From Microlunatus capsulatus (GTDB lineage Bacteria; Actinomycetota; Actinomycetes; Propionibacteriales; Propionibacteriaceae), in the NCBI RefSeq assembly GCF_017876495.1, contig NZ_JAGIOB010000001.1, positions 3,596,001 to 3,660,000 of the forward strand: DNA of 64,000 nucleotides, read 5' to 3'. The stretch's first letter is position 1, and the number at the start of each line of letters is the position of its first letter. Positions 9,364 to 19,414 of the stretch are shown here, piece after piece. The position numbers were made by a program, and so were the translations under genes. The notes beneath the pieces are model-generated. The model saw only the letters and a program-made list of their open reading frames with translations, did not search any database and was not told the DNA's origin.

Positions 9364-9936
9364 GTGCTGACGGCGGCGCACCGCCGCCGGCTGCGGTGGC
9401 TGTTCGCCGTGGTGGCCCTGGTCGGGCTGGCCCTGGACGTGGTGACGAAGGTGGTCGCCGTCGACCAGCTGGAGCCGGGCCGCCCCGTCCCGCTGCTGGG
9501 CGGGCTCCTGACCCTGCGGCTCATCCGCAACCCGGGGGCCGCGTTCAGCACCGGTGAGGGCATCACGCCCGTCTTCGCCCTGGCCGCCTGCGCGGTGCTC
9601 GTCTTCGTCGTGGTCCGGCTCGCGCCCCGGCTCGGCCACCCGGCCTGGTCGGTGGCGCTGGGCCTGCTCTGCGCCGGCGTCAGCGGCAACCTCGTGGACC
9701 GGTTCGTCCGCCAGCCGGGCGTCCTCCGCGGGCACGTCGTCGACTTCCTCCAGCTGCCGCACTGGCCGATCTTCAACGTGGCGGACATGTGCATCACCTC
9801 CGCCGCCGTGCTGATCATGGTGCTGTCGGTGATCAAGAACGTCGGCATCAGCGGCGAGCGCTACGGCCGGGGCAGCGCCCCCGCCGAGCCCGTCGCGGCC
9901 ACGCCGACCGCACCCCGCGAGGCCGAGGATGCCTGA
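9364..9936 (+). CDS. lspA: Prolipoprotein signal peptidase
   Basis: LspA removes signal peptides from lipid-modified prolipoproteins at the inner membrane. From GTG 9364 the product is 190 residues with four membrane segments. The catalytic aspartates are D112 in GNLVDRF and D141 in FNVADM, and the RNPGAAF motif is present. GTG codons at 9301 and 9310 are also in frame but would overlap the preceding gene, so 9364 is preferred without certainty. The C-terminal tail is Ala/Pro-rich. The gene overlaps the following pseudouridine synthase by 8 bases. Likely clients in this window are LivJ and the Rieske protein. Confidence 0.93.
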   Translation: MLTAAHRRRLRWLFAVVALVGLALDVVTKVVAVDQLEPGRPVPLLGGLLTLRLIRNPGAAFSTGEGITPVFALAACAVLVFVVVRLAPRLGHPAWSVALGLLCAGVSGNLVDRFVRQPGVLRGHVVDFLQLPHWPIFNVADMCITSAAVLIMVLSVIKNVGISGERYGRGSAPAEPVAATPTAPREAEDA

Positions 9937-10858
9937 GACCCGCGTCGTGCTGGTGCCCGACGGGCTCGAGGGCGAGCGCGTCGACGCCGCGGTCGCCCGG
10001 ATGCTCGGCCTCTCGCGCAGCCGCACCGCCGACCTCATCAGCCGGGGCCAGGTCCGCCTCGACGGCACCGCGGTCAGCAAGTCCGACCGGGTCCTCGGCG
10101 GCTCCATGCTCGAGGTCGAGCTGGACGAGGAGGGGGAGCGGACCGCCCGCGTCGTCCCCCGCACCGTCGAGGGCGTCGGCATCGTCCACGACGACGACGA
10201 CGTGGTGGTCGTGGACAAGCCCGTGGGCGTCGCCGCGCACCCCAGCGTCGGGTGGGACGGCCCGGACGTGCTCGCGCACCTGGCCGGCGCCGGCTTCCGC
10301 ATCTCCACCTCCGGCGTCCCCGAGCGCAAGGGCATCGTGCAGCGCCTCGACGTCGGCACCTCGGGCCTCATGGTGGTGGCCAAGAGCGAGCGCGCCTACA
10401 CCGTGCTCAAGCGCGCCTTCAAGGCGCGGACGGTCGACAAGACCTACCACACCCTCGTCCAGGGGCACCCCGACCCGTTCACCGGGACCATCGACGCCCC
10501 CATCGGCCGGCACCCGGGCGCCGACTACAAGATGGCGGTCATCGAGGGCGGCCGGCACAGCGTGACCCACTACGACACCCTCGACGCCTTCGTCGGCACC
10601 ACCCTGCTCGAGGTGAAGCTGGAGACCGGCCGCACCCACCAGATCCGGGTGCACATGGCGGCGATCAAGCACCCCTGCGCCGGCGACCCCACCTACGGCG
10701 CCGACCCCGTGCTGGCCGCCCGGCTCGGCCTGCAGCGCCAGTGGCTGCACGCGGTCCGGCTGGGTTTCGTCCACCCGACGACCGGCGAGCCCGTCGAGTT
10801 CACCTCCCCGTACCCGGCGGACCTGCAGCACGCGCTCGACGTCGTCCGCTCCGCCTGA
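9929..10858 (+). CDS. rluD: 23S rRNA pseudouridine synthase, RluD type
   Basis: A 309-residue RluA-family enzyme. An N-terminal S4 RNA-binding domain (about 1-75) precedes the pseudouridine synthase catalytic domain. The catalytic aspartate is D141 in [16 protein letters not shown], and the family motif [15 protein letters not shown] follows at about residue 235. RluD-type enzymes convert uridines in the helix 69 loop of 23S rRNA; the exact target site here is inferred from context next to lspA, where RluD is conserved. ATG 9929 overlaps the lspA stop, so translation is probably coupled. Confidence 0.88.
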   Translation: MPETRVVLVPDGLEGERVDAAVARMLGLSRSRTADLISRGQVRLDGTAVSKSDRVLGGSMLEVELDEEGERTARVVPRTVEGVGIVHDDDDVVVVDKPVGVAAHPSVGWDGPDVLAHLAGAGFRISTSGVPERKGIVQRLDVGTSGLMVVAKSERAYTVLKRAFKARTVDKTYHTLVQGHPDPFTGTIDAPIGRHPGADYKMAVIEGGRHSVTHYDTLDAFVGTTLLEVKLETGRTHQIRVHMAAIKHPCAGDPTYGADPVLAARLGLQRQWLHAVRLGFVHPTTGEPVEFTSPYPADLQHALDVVRSA

Positions 10859-10918
10859 GGCCGCCCGGCCCAGCGGACCAGTGACCCGGTTGGTCTCGCT
10901 GGCCCGCGGGGGCCCCGC

Positions 10919-10930
10919 TAGTGTCGGGAC
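10919..10930 (+). promoter_or_regulatory. -10 element for a leaderless pyk transcript
   Basis: TAGTGT (10919-10924) ends six bases before the GTG of pyk, and no Shine-Dalgarno sequence is present. The spacing puts the transcript start on the start codon. Confidence 0.5.
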
Positions 10931-12346
10931 GTGCGTAGAGCCAAAATTGTCTGCACGCTGGGACCTGCGTCCTCAGCGCCCGAGCGCCTCATCGAGCTGG
11001 TCCAGGCCGGCATGGATGTCGCCCGTCTGAACATGAGCCACGGCGAGTACGCCGACCACGAGGCCAACCTGGCGAACGTCCGGGCGGCCGCGGCCGCCGT
11101 CGGCCGCCCGGTCGGCGTCCTGGCCGACCTCCAGGGGCCGAAGATCCGGCTCGGCCGGTTCGCCAGCGGCAAGGAGGTGCTCGAGGTGGGCGCCACCTTC
11201 ACCATCACCGTCGACGACGTCGCCGGCGACGTGCACCGCTGCTCGACCACCTTCAAGGGCCTGCCCGGCGACGTGAACCCGGGCGACCGCATCCTCATCG
11301 ACGACGGCCGCCTCATGCTGGAGGCGACCTCCGTCACCGCCACCGACGTCGTCACCGAGGTGGTCGTCGGCGGCCCGGTCAGCAACAACAAGGGCATCAA
11401 CCTGCCCGGCGTCGCCGTCAGCGTCCCCGCCATGAGCGAGAAGGACAGCGAGGACCTCCGCTGGGCCCTGCGCCAGGGCGTCGACATGGTGGCGCTCTCC
11501 TTCGTCCGCAGCGCGGCCGACATCGAGATCGTGCACCAGATCATGGACGAGGAGGGGCGCCGCGTCCCCGTCATCGCCAAGATCGAGAAGCCGCAGGCCG
11601 TCGAGAACCTCGACGAGATCATCGACGCCTTCGACGCGCTGATGGTCGCGCGCGGTGACCTCGGCGTCGAGCTCCCGCTCGAGGACGTGCCGCTGGTCCA
11701 GAAGCGCATCGTCACCGCGGCCCGCCGCTGGGCCAAGCCGGTCATCGTGGCCACCCAGATGCTCGAGTCGATGATCTCGGCCCCGCGCCCCACCCGGGCC
11801 GAGGCCTCCGACGTCGCCAACGCGATCCTCGACGGCGCCGACGCGGTCATGCTCTCGGGCGAGACCAGCGTGGGCGAGTACCCCGTCGTCACCGTGGAGA
11901 CCATGGCCCGGATCGTCTCGACCACCGAGGCGCACGGCCAGGAGCAGATGCAGGACATCGACTGGGACCCGCACACCACCAGCGGCGTCATCACCAAGGC
12001 CGCGGCCGAGGTGGGGGAGCGGATCGACGCCAAGTTCCTCGTCGCCTTCACCCACTCGGGCGACTCGGCCCGCCGCCTCTCCCGGCTGCGCTCGACGATC
12101 CCCGTCCTGGCCTTCACCCCGGTCGAGCAGACCCAGGCCGCCCTCACCCTCAGCTGGGGCGTCGAGTCCTTCCTGGTCCCGATGGTCGGCCACACCGACG
12201 ACATGATCCGCCAGGTCGACAAGGCCCTCATCGAGACCGGCATGATCGCCGAGGGCGAGCGCGTCGTCATCGTCGCCGGCTCCCCGCCCGGGGTCGCCGG
12301 CCACACCAACATGGTCCGGGTGCGGAGGATCGGCGCGCCGCTGTGA
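10931..12346 (+). CDS. pyk: Pyruvate kinase
   Basis: A 471-residue type II pyruvate kinase, which transfers phosphate from phosphoenolpyruvate to ADP in the last step of glycolysis. Visible motifs are KIVCTLGPAS at the N-terminus, LNMSHG, ADLQGPKIRLG, the active-site block VIAKIEKPQAVENL and MVARGDLGVELP, and KPVIVATQMLESM. The C-terminal allosteric domain is complete, ending in the G-rich phosphate-binding loop (IVAGSPPGVAGHTNMVRV). The GTG start has no ribosome site but has a -10 box at leaderless distance. It is a single-gene unit, followed by a 480-base gap before the tRNA gene. Confidence 0.96.
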   Translation: MRRAKIVCTLGPASSAPERLIELVQAGMDVARLNMSHGEYADHEANLANVRAAAAAVGRPVGVLADLQGPKIRLGRFASGKEVLEVGATFTITVDDVAGDVHRCSTTFKGLPGDVNPGDRILIDDGRLMLEATSVTATDVVTEVVVGGPVSNNKGINLPGVAVSVPAMSEKDSEDLRWALRQGVDMVALSFVRSAADIEIVHQIMDEEGRRVPVIAKIEKPQAVENLDEIIDAFDALMVARGDLGVELPLEDVPLVQKRIVTAARRWAKPVIVATQMLESMISAPRPTRAEASDVANAILDGADAVMLSGETSVGEYPVVTVETMARIVSTTEAHGQEQMQDIDWDPHTTSGVITKAAAEVGERIDAKFLVAFTHSGDSARRLSRLRSTIPVLAFTPVEQTQAALTLSWGVESFLVPMVGHTDDMIRQVDKALIETGMIAEGERVVIVAGSPPGVAGHTNMVRVRRIGAPL

Positions 12347-12487
12347 CACGGTCCTCGCTCCGCTCGGACGCGGACCGCGCTCTGGCCCGCCGTCTTCGTC
12401 GTCGCGGCTGAACGAAGAACGTGTTCACCCGCTCCTCCTCATGACGGCGGCGCGCGGTCCGTGTGCCCCGTGAGCACGCAGTGAGGT

Positions 12488-12520
12488 GAACGCCTCGGTC
12501 CCTTGGGGGCCGGGGCGTTC
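12488..12520 (+). terminator. Probable terminator downstream of pyk
   Basis: The arms GAACGCCTCGGTCCC and GGGCCGGGGCGTTC pair with a few G-T wobbles and one bulge around a TTGG loop. It lies about 140 bases after the pyk stop. Confidence 0.45.
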
Positions 12521-12532
12521 TGCGTACCGCGG

Positions 12533-12581
12533 CCTGAGCTCGTCGAAGGCCTCCCGTTCCCGCGGCTGAGCCTGTCGGGCC
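12533..12581. repeat. Two copies of a dispersed CCTGAGC..GTCGAAGG repeat
   Basis: CCTGAGCTCGTCGAAGG at 12533-12549 and a diverged copy (GGCTGAGCCTGTCGGGCC) at 12564-12581, both in the same orientation. Related copies occur at 54006-54046 and 56975-57053. Confidence 0.6.
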
Positions 12582-12828
12582 TGTCCGGCTGAGGATGCCC
12601 CGCAGGCCAGAGGGGTGACCCACCAGCACCGATCAGCGACCGACACGGCGGCACGAGCAGGCGGAGCGGACCACGGGGGCGCGGGCGTGGATGAGTCTGG
12701 CGGGAGCACGTCGGGGACAGTGGCCGCGGTAGCACGGGGAGCTGCCGACGTGCGGATGGTTGCCCGCGCCCCCGAGGTCCGCGCAGCCGGCGGACCGAGC
12801 CCCAGCCCCGACGGGCAGAGGAAGACGG

Positions 12829-12911
12829 TGCCGGGAAGGGGAGTCGAACCCCTATGTCCTTGCGGACAGACGGGTTTGAGCCGTCCGCGTATACCTTTCC
12901 GCCACCCCGGC
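12829..12911 (-). tRNA. leuX-like: tRNA-Leu(CAA)
   Basis: On the minus strand an 83-base class II tRNA can be read. The acceptor stem is GCCGGGG paired with (T)CCCGGC plus discriminator A. The D-arm runs from TGGCGGAA to GGTATACGCG. The anticodon stem is GACGG/CCGTC with loop CTCAAAC, giving anticodon CAA (reads UUG). There is a long variable arm (TGTCC-GCAA-GGACA) and a T-loop GTTCGACTC. The long variable arm and the A discriminator support leucine. CCA is not encoded. No integrated element lies at its 3' end. Confidence 0.95.
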
Positions 12912-13040
12912 CGGGGTCACCCCGCCGTCGTCACGGCGACGGGAGCGGCTCATCATGCCACAGCGCCGCAGTCCCGCCCGGGCCCCGACGTGGGCCGTCC
13001 GCACCCCCTCGACCGCGACAAACCCGTAACACGGCCTGGC

Positions 13041-13053
13041 TAAGGTGTCCTCC
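13041..13053 (+). promoter_or_regulatory. -10 element for a leaderless regulator transcript
   Basis: TAAGGT (13041-13046) ends seven bases before GTG 13054, and no ribosome site precedes that codon. Confidence 0.45.
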
Positions 13054-13671
13054 GTGACGAACGCAGAAGCTGGTACGACGGACGGCGCGAAGACGCGCGT
13101 GGTCGTCGCGGAGGACGAGGTCCTGATCCGCCTGGACCTGGTCGAGATGCTCACCGAGGAGGGCTACGAGGTCGTCGGCCAGGCCGGCGACGGGGAGACG
13201 GCGGTGCAGCTGACCACCGACCTCACGCCCGACCTCGTCGTGATGGACGTGAAGATGCCCAAGATGGACGGCATCAGCGCGGCCGAGCAGATCGCGACGG
13301 CGCGGATCGCCCCGGTGGTCATGCTGACCGCCTTCAGCCAGCGCGAGCTGGTGGACCGGGCCAGCCAGGCCGGGGCGATGGCCTACGTGGTCAAGCCGTT
13401 CAGCAAGTCCGACCTGGTGCCGGCGATCGAGATCGCCCGCGCCCGCTTCGCCGAGATCCAGGCCGTCGAGGCCGAGGTCAGCGACCTCACCGAGCGCCTG
13501 GAGTCCCGCAAGGCGGTGGACCGCGCGAAGGGCCTGCTGCAGTCCGGCCTGGGCCTCACCGAGCCCGAGGCCTTCCGCTGGATCCAGAAGACGGCTATGG
13601 ATCTCCGCAAGTCGATGCGCGAGGTGGCCGAAGGTGTCATCGAGCACGGCTCGGGCGGCAAGAAGAAGTAG
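13054..13671 (+). CDS. pdtaR: ANTAR-domain response regulator, PdtaR-like
   Basis: A 205-residue response regulator. The receiver domain has acidic-pocket residues in VVVAEDE, the phospho-acceptor D65 (VVMDVKM), T92 and K114 (VVKPF). The C-terminal ANTAR RNA-binding domain (about 145-200) contains RKAVDRAKGLL and EAFRWIQKTAMDLRKSMREVA. PdtaR binds dual-hexaloop RNAs to prevent transcription termination and is phosphorylated by PdtaS, which is not in this window. Its position upstream of polA matches mycobacteria (Rv1626 before polA). An alternative in-frame GTG lies at 13045, but 13054 fits the leaderless spacing. The protein ends in a Lys-rich tail. Confidence 0.9.
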   Translation: MTNAEAGTTDGAKTRVVVAEDEVLIRLDLVEMLTEEGYEVVGQAGDGETAVQLTTDLTPDLVVMDVKMPKMDGISAAEQIATARIAPVVMLTAFSQRELVDRASQAGAMAYVVKPFSKSDLVPAIEIARARFAEIQAVEAEVSDLTERLESRKAVDRAKGLLQSGLGLTEPEAFRWIQKTAMDLRKSMREVAEGVIEHGSGGKKK

Positions 13672-13825
13672 CGTCCGCCCGGCCCCGCGTGGCCAGGTAA
13701 CGAACATGCAACACGAGGCGGACGACCGCCTCAACCGGGGCCCCCGGACGTAGGGTTCCGTCCAGTTCGCCGGGTCCTGCCCGCCGCGGACCCTGCGCCA
13801 CGTAGCAGCTCAACTTGGAGGAAAT

Positions 13826-15037
13826 GTGCGTAAGCAACTCGTGCTCACGGGGGTCACCCTGCTGGCCACCACGATGGCCCTGTCGGCCTGTGGCTCCCGC
13901 GCGGAGGAGACGGGTACCGGCGGCTCCGGCGACACCGCCGCGAAGGTCGCCAAGATCGGCGTCATCGCCCCGCTGTCGGGCGACCTGTCCGCGCTGGGCC
14001 TCGGCATCCAGAACTCGGTCGAGCTCGCGGTCAAGCAGGCCAACGAGAAGGGCACCATCCCCGGCTGGACGCTCGAGGTCGACGCCCAGGACGACCAGGC
14101 GCTGCCGGACACCGGCAAGAACGCCGCCACGAAGCTCGCCGGTGACGACGAGGTCGTCGGCGTCGTCGGCACCCTGAACTCCTCGGTCGCCCAGTCGGTG
14201 CAGCCGGTGCTGAGCGGCGCGAACATCGCGCAGATCTCGCCCGCCAACACCAACCCGACGCTCACCAAGGGCGCCGACCCGGCCAGCCCGCAGCGCTCGT
14301 ACCCCGGCTACTTCCGCACCTGCACCACCGACGACGTGCAGGGCCCGTTCGCGGCCAAGTACCTCCTCGAGCAGGGCATCAAGTCCGTCGCCACCATCCA
14401 CGACAAGAAGGCCTACGGCCAGGGCCTCGTCGCCGCCTTCACCGAGGCGTTCAAGGCCGGCGGCGGCACCATCGCCCAGGCCGAGACGATCAACCCGGAC
14501 GACAAGGACTTCTCCGCCGTCATCAGCAAGGTGAAGGGTGCCAACCCCGACGCCATCTACTACGGCGGTGAGTACCCGCAGGCCGGCCCGCTGGCCCAGC
14601 AGGCCAAGGCCGCCGGCCTCGACGTCCCCCTCATGGGTGGCGACGGCATCTTCGACCCGGCCTACATCGAGCTGGCCGGCAAGACCTCGGACGGCGACCT
14701 CGCCACCTCCGTCGGCGCGCCGACCGAGACCCTCGACTCGGCCAAGCAGTTCGTCTCGGACTACTCGGCCGGTGGCTTCGAGCAGCCCTACGGGGCGTAC
14801 GGCGCCTACGCCTACGACGCGGCCAACGCCATCATCAACGGCCTGAAGGAGTCCCTGGCCAGCGCCGAGGACGCCAAGTCCGCGCGCGAGGCCACCATCA
14901 CCGCCATCGGCGGGGTCTCCTTCGACGGTGCCACCGGCCCGGTCTCCTTCGACGAGTACGGCGACACCAAGACCAAGGTGCTCACCGTCTACAAGGTGAC
15001 CGACGGCAAGTGGGCGGCCGACAAGACCGGCAGCTAG
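13826..15037 (+). CDS. livJ: Branched-chain amino-acid ABC transporter, substrate-binding lipoprotein
   Basis: A 403-residue lipoprotein with an N-terminal signal peptide and lipobox LSAC (C22 lipidated). A type I periplasmic-binding fold of the LivJ/Leu-Ile-Val family follows (KIGVIAPLSGDLSALGLGIQN, VVGVVGTLNSSVAQSVQPVL, IYYGGEYPQAGPLAQQAKAAG). It captures substrate outside the membrane for LivHMGF. GTG 13826 has GGAGGAAAT immediately upstream. It heads the livJHMGF cluster but is separated from livH by 156 bases containing a strong hairpin. Specificity for leucine, isoleucine and valine is inferred from the family and operon; related systems also take amides or other amino acids. Confidence 0.9.
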   Translation: MRKQLVLTGVTLLATTMALSACGSRAEETGTGGSGDTAAKVAKIGVIAPLSGDLSALGLGIQNSVELAVKQANEKGTIPGWTLEVDAQDDQALPDTGKNAATKLAGDDEVVGVVGTLNSSVAQSVQPVLSGANIAQISPANTNPTLTKGADPASPQRSYPGYFRTCTTDDVQGPFAAKYLLEQGIKSVATIHDKKAYGQGLVAAFTEAFKAGGGTIAQAETINPDDKDFSAVISKVKGANPDAIYYGGEYPQAGPLAQQAKAAGLDVPLMGGDGIFDPAYIELAGKTSDGDLATSVGAPTETLDSAKQFVSDYSAGGFEQPYGAYGAYAYDAANAIINGLKESLASAEDAKSAREATITAIGGVSFDGATGPVSFDEYGDTKTKVLTVYKVTDGKWAADKTGS

Positions 15038-15044
15038 TCCGGTG

Positions 15045-15075
15045 AGGGCGGGCGGTGCTCAGCACCGCCCGCCCT
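15045..15075 (+). terminator. Intra-operon hairpin between livJ and livH
   Basis: A perfect 15-bp inverted repeat (AGGGCGGGCGGTGCT, one central C, and its complement) begins 8 bases after livJ. In binding-protein transporters such hairpins often lower downstream expression or protect the upstream mRNA, so partial termination is likely. Confidence 0.7.
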
Positions 15076-15193
15076 TCCCATCTCCTGCACGCACCGAGGA
15101 GGCAGACGACGTGCTCGCTGCCTCCTCGTGCTCTGTCCGGGACAGCACCGTCCCGGGCGGCACGACCAACCACGCAACGGAAGGGGGCCACGG

Positions 15194-16134
<941 letters not shown>

Positions 16135-16138
<4 letters not shown>

Positions 16139-17847
16139 GGCGTCCTGTGCTCGTCACCCCCGCCCTGCAGGAGCGGCACGGCTCCCGCGGCCGGCTGGCC
16201 GCCCTCGTCGGCGGCGCGCTCGTCCTGGTCTCGGGCCTGCTGCCCTGGGCCTACAGCCGCGAGGCCCTCGACAACATGACCTACCTGGTCGACCCGTCGC
16301 CGCTGCAGTTCATGGGCATGGTGCTCGGGCTGCTCGTCGTCGTCGCGCTGCTCGGGCCGCGGTTCCTGCCGGCCCGCCGGGGCCGGCCGCGCGTCGGCTG
16401 GCTGCGCGCGGCCCGGGCGGCGTCCGCCGGGGCCCTGGTCTTCACCGGCGTCGTCGTGGTCTCCATCGCCGCCGAGCTCGGCGGCCTCGTCAATGTCGAG
16501 TACGGCGGCTGGGTCGCCCTCGTGGGCGCGCTGCTCGCCTTCGGCGGCACCCGGCTGGTCGCCCGCGGCCCCGAGCCCACGCTCCACCGGGCGCAGGCGC
16601 GGTCGTGGCTGGAGCTGCTCGCGATCGTCGTGGTGATGGCGGCCGCGCTGTTCGGGATCGCCTACGCCCTCGACAACGACGACGCCGGCACCTTCGTCAG
16701 CTTCATCGCCTTCGCGGGCGCCGTCATCGCCACCCTCTTCGCCGTCGGCGTGATGGGCTGGCTGTCGGCGGTCTCGCAGCGGCACAAGAAGGTGCTGATC
16801 CTGGCCGCCTTCCTCGTGGCCTTCCTGTTCCCGTTCACCCAGGACGGCTCGGACGCCAACATGTCCATCGCCACCCAGGTGATCATCTTCGCGGCCGCTG
16901 CGATGGGCCTGAACATCGTCGTCGGCCTAGCCGGCCTGCTCGACCTCGGCTACATCGCGTTCCTCGGGGCCGGAGCCTTCGTGGCGGCGATCCTGTCCCG
17001 GTCGGCGTTCTCGACGCTCGACGTCCACCCGCCGTTCATCGTCGTGGTGCTGATCAGCGGGCTGGTCTCGGCCACCCTCGGCCTCATCATCGGCACGCCG
17101 ACCCTGCGGGTGTCGGGGGACTACCTGGCCATCGTCACGCTGGCGTTCGGCGAGATCTTCCGGATCACCATGATCAACCTGGACGGCGAGGCGGGCCCCA
17201 ACCTGACCCGCGGCTCCAACGGCATCCCGGCGATCCCCGACCTCAACCTGCTCGGGTTCGACTTCGGCGACCCGCACGAGCTGCTCGGCATCCCGCTGGG
17301 CCGGTTCTCCAACTACTACTTCCTGCTGCTCGTGGTGATCGCGCTGATCATCCTGGTCTTCAGCCGGCTCAACAACTCCCGCATCGGGCGGGGCTGGGTG
17401 GCCATCCGCGAGGACGAGAAGGCGGCCGAGGCCATGGGCGTCAACGTCTTCGGGCTCAAGCTCTTCGCCTTCGCCGGCGGTGCGTTCCTCGCCGGGGTGG
17501 CGGGCTCGGTCAAGGCGCACCAGGACGTCTCGGTCACCCCCGACCAGTACAACTTCCTCCAGTCCGCGTTCCTGCTGGCCGCCATCGTGCTGGGCGGCAT
17601 GGGCACCGTGCTCGGGGTGCTGGTCGGCGCGACCCTGCTGATCCTGCTGCCCGAGAAGCTCCGCTTCGTCAGCGAGTTCCGGCTCCTGCTCTTCGGCCTG
17701 ACGCTCGTCGTCATGATGCGCTTCCGGCCCGAGGGGTTGATCGCCAGCCGCCGACGGCAGCTGGAGTTCCACGAGGACGACGAGGACCTGGCCGAGCGGA
17801 TCGACGACCAGATCCAACCCAGCACGCTGAAGGGGGCGACGACATGA
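16135..17847 (+). CDS. livM: Branched-chain amino-acid ABC transporter permease LivM, N-terminally extended
   Basis: A 570-residue permease. The LivM core starts near residue 218 (KKVLILAAFLVAFLFPF) and includes GLNIVVGLAGLLDLGYIAFLG and RGWVAIREDEKAAEAMGVNV, the conserved ATPase-contact region. The preceding 215 residues form an extra domain with about six predicted membrane segments (for example 22-41, 58-76, 94-113, 117-135, 157-175, 187-209). That is far longer than the roughly 320-420 residues common in LivM. The frame stays open and in phase, so this is a real extension, not a misread. ATG 16135 overlaps livH. Function of the extra segments is unknown. Confidence 0.9.
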
Positions 17848-18683
17848 CGGCGGTGGACACGGCTCCGGCGCAGGACCGGGCGAGCGGCGAGGCCATGCTG
17901 GTGGCGGAGGACGTCACCATGCGGTTCGGCGGCCTCACCGCCGTCGACTCGGTGAACTTCCGGGTCAACCGCGGCGAGATCATGGGCCTCATCGGGCCCA
18001 ACGGCGCGGGCAAGACGACCTTCTTCAACTGCCTGACGGGGCTGTACCTGCCCACCAGCGGCCGGGTCGTCTTCGACGGCGCGGTGCTGCCGCCCAAGCC
18101 GCGCAAGGTCGTGCTGGCCGGGATGGCCCGGACGTTCCAGAACATCCGGCTGTTCGGCAACATGACGGCGCTCGAGAACGTCATGGTCGGGCGCTACTGC
18201 CGGACGACGGCGGGACCGTTCACCTCGATCATCCGCGGGCCGAAGTACCGCCGCGAGGAGGCCGCGACCCGGCACCGGGCGCAGGAGCTGCTGGACTTCG
18301 TCGGCCTCGGCCACACGACGGACAGCCTCGCGCGCAACCTGCCCTACGGCGACCAGCGGCGGCTCGAGATCGCCCGCGCGCTGGCCACCGACCCGAAGCT
18401 GCTGCTGCTGGACGAGCCGACGGCCGGGATGAACCCCCAGGAGACCCGGCAGGCGGAGGAGCTGATCTTCAAGATCCGCGACTCCGGGCTGGCGATCGTG
18501 GTGATCGAGCACGACATGCGCTTCATCTTCACCCTCTGCGACCGGGTGCTCTGCCTGGTGCAGGGCAAGGCGCTGATCGAGGGGACCCCCGCGCAGGTGC
18601 AGTCGGACCCGCGCGTCATCGAGGCCTACATCGGGACCGGTCCCGAGGACGCCTCGGAGCTGGAGAAGGAGCTGGACGCGTGA
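17844..18683 (+). CDS. livG: Branched-chain amino-acid ABC transporter ATPase LivG
   Basis: A 279-residue ATPase of the LivG subfamily. Walker A is GPNGAGKTT (residues 51-59), the Q-loop is ARTFQNIRLF, the signature is a variant LPYGDQRRLEIARAL, Walker B is LLLLDEPTAGMNP, and the H-loop lies in VVIEHDMRF. MNP after Walker B is characteristic of LivG. It couples ATP hydrolysis to transport on the cytoplasmic side of LivHM. ATG 17844 overlaps the livM stop (ATGA), and its own stop overlaps livF (GTGA). The acidic C-terminal tail (GPEDASELEKELDA) is an extra. Confidence 0.95.
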   Translation: MTAVDTAPAQDRASGEAMLVAEDVTMRFGGLTAVDSVNFRVNRGEIMGLIGPNGAGKTTFFNCLTGLYLPTSGRVVFDGAVLPPKPRKVVLAGMARTFQNIRLFGNMTALENVMVGRYCRTTAGPFTSIIRGPKYRREEAATRHRAQELLDFVGLGHTTDSLARNLPYGDQRRLEIARALATDPKLLLLDEPTAGMNPQETRQAEELIFKIRDSGLAIVVIEHDMRFIFTLCDRVLCLVQGKALIEGTPAQVQSDPRVIEAYIGTGPEDASELEKELDA

Positions 18684-19396
18684 CCGCGATGCTCGAGGTC
18701 AAGAACCTGAAGGTCGCCTACGGCCGCGTGCGCGCGGTCAAGGGCATCAGCTTCAGCGTCGAGAAGGGCCAGGTGGTGACGCTGGTCGGCACCAACGGCG
18801 CCGGCAAGACGACCACCCTGCGCACCATCTCCGGCCTGCTGCGGCCGGAGGAGGGCGAGATCTGGTTCGAGGGCGAGCGGATCGACGCCGTCCCGGCCCA
18901 CGAGGTGACCACCCGTGGGCTGGCGCACTCGCCCGAGGGGCGGCGGATCTTCCCGCGGCTGACGGTGGAGGACAACCTGCGGCTGGGGGCCTTCGCCCGC
19001 AAGGACAAGGCGGGGATCGCGAAGGACCTCGAGCGGGTCTTCGACCTGTTCGACATCCTGCGCACCCGGCGCGCCCAGCCCGCCGGCACGTTCTCCGGCG
19101 GGGAGCAGCAGATGCTGGCCATCGGCCGGGCCATGATGAGCCGGCCCAAGCTGCTGATGCTCGACGAGCCGTCGATGGGGCTGTCGCCGCTGATGATGCA
19201 GCGGATCATGTCGACGATCACCGAGCTCAAGTCCGAGGGCGTGACCATCCTGCTGGTCGAGCAGAACGCGCAGGCCGCCCTGTCGCTGGCCGACTACGGC
19301 TACGTGCTCGAGGTCGGCTCGATCGTCCTCGAGGACACCGGCGCGAAGCTGCTCACCGACGACGCCGTCCGCAAGGCCTACCTCGGCGAGGACTGA
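18680..19396 (+). CDS. livF: Branched-chain amino-acid ABC transporter ATPase LivF
   Basis: A 238-residue ATPase of the LivF subfamily, the second nucleotide-binding subunit of the importer. Walker A is GTNGAGKTT from residue 37, with the signature FSGGEQQMLAIGRAM, Walker B LLMLDEPSMGLSP and H-loop region ILLVEQNAQAAL. SMGLSP and VEQN are LivF features. GTG 18680 overlaps livG by four bases. It is the last gene of the operon and converges on the thioesterase gene 18 bases away, with no clear terminator between them. Confidence 0.95.
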   Translation: MTAMLEVKNLKVAYGRVRAVKGISFSVEKGQVVTLVGTNGAGKTTTLRTISGLLRPEEGEIWFEGERIDAVPAHEVTTRGLAHSPEGRRIFPRLTVEDNLRLGAFARKDKAGIAKDLERVFDLFDILRTRRAQPAGTFSGGEQQMLAIGRAMMSRPKLLMLDEPSMGLSPLMMQRIMSTITELKSEGVTILLVEQNAQAALSLADYGYVLEVGSIVLEDTGAKLLTDDAVRKAYLGED

Positions 19397-19414
19397 GGCG
19401 GTCCCGGCCGGCGC

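Larger units (their letters stand above)
12347..12828. other. Non-coding gap between pyk and tRNA-Leu
   Basis: 482 bases without a supportable gene. It contains a hairpin at 12488-12520 and two copies of a dispersed repeat at 12533-12549 and 12564-12581. An open frame that runs through the region continues across the tRNA and lacks coding character, so it is not called. Confidence 0.6.

Noticed and set aside
12829-12911. Possible integration site of a mobile element at tRNA-Leu
   Set aside because: No integrase and no direct repeat of the tRNA 3' end was seen nearby; the flanking genes are core genes.
12615-13043. A plus-strand open frame across the tRNA-Leu gene
   Set aside because: It runs through a certain tRNA gene, lacks a ribosome site and shows no protein-like composition.
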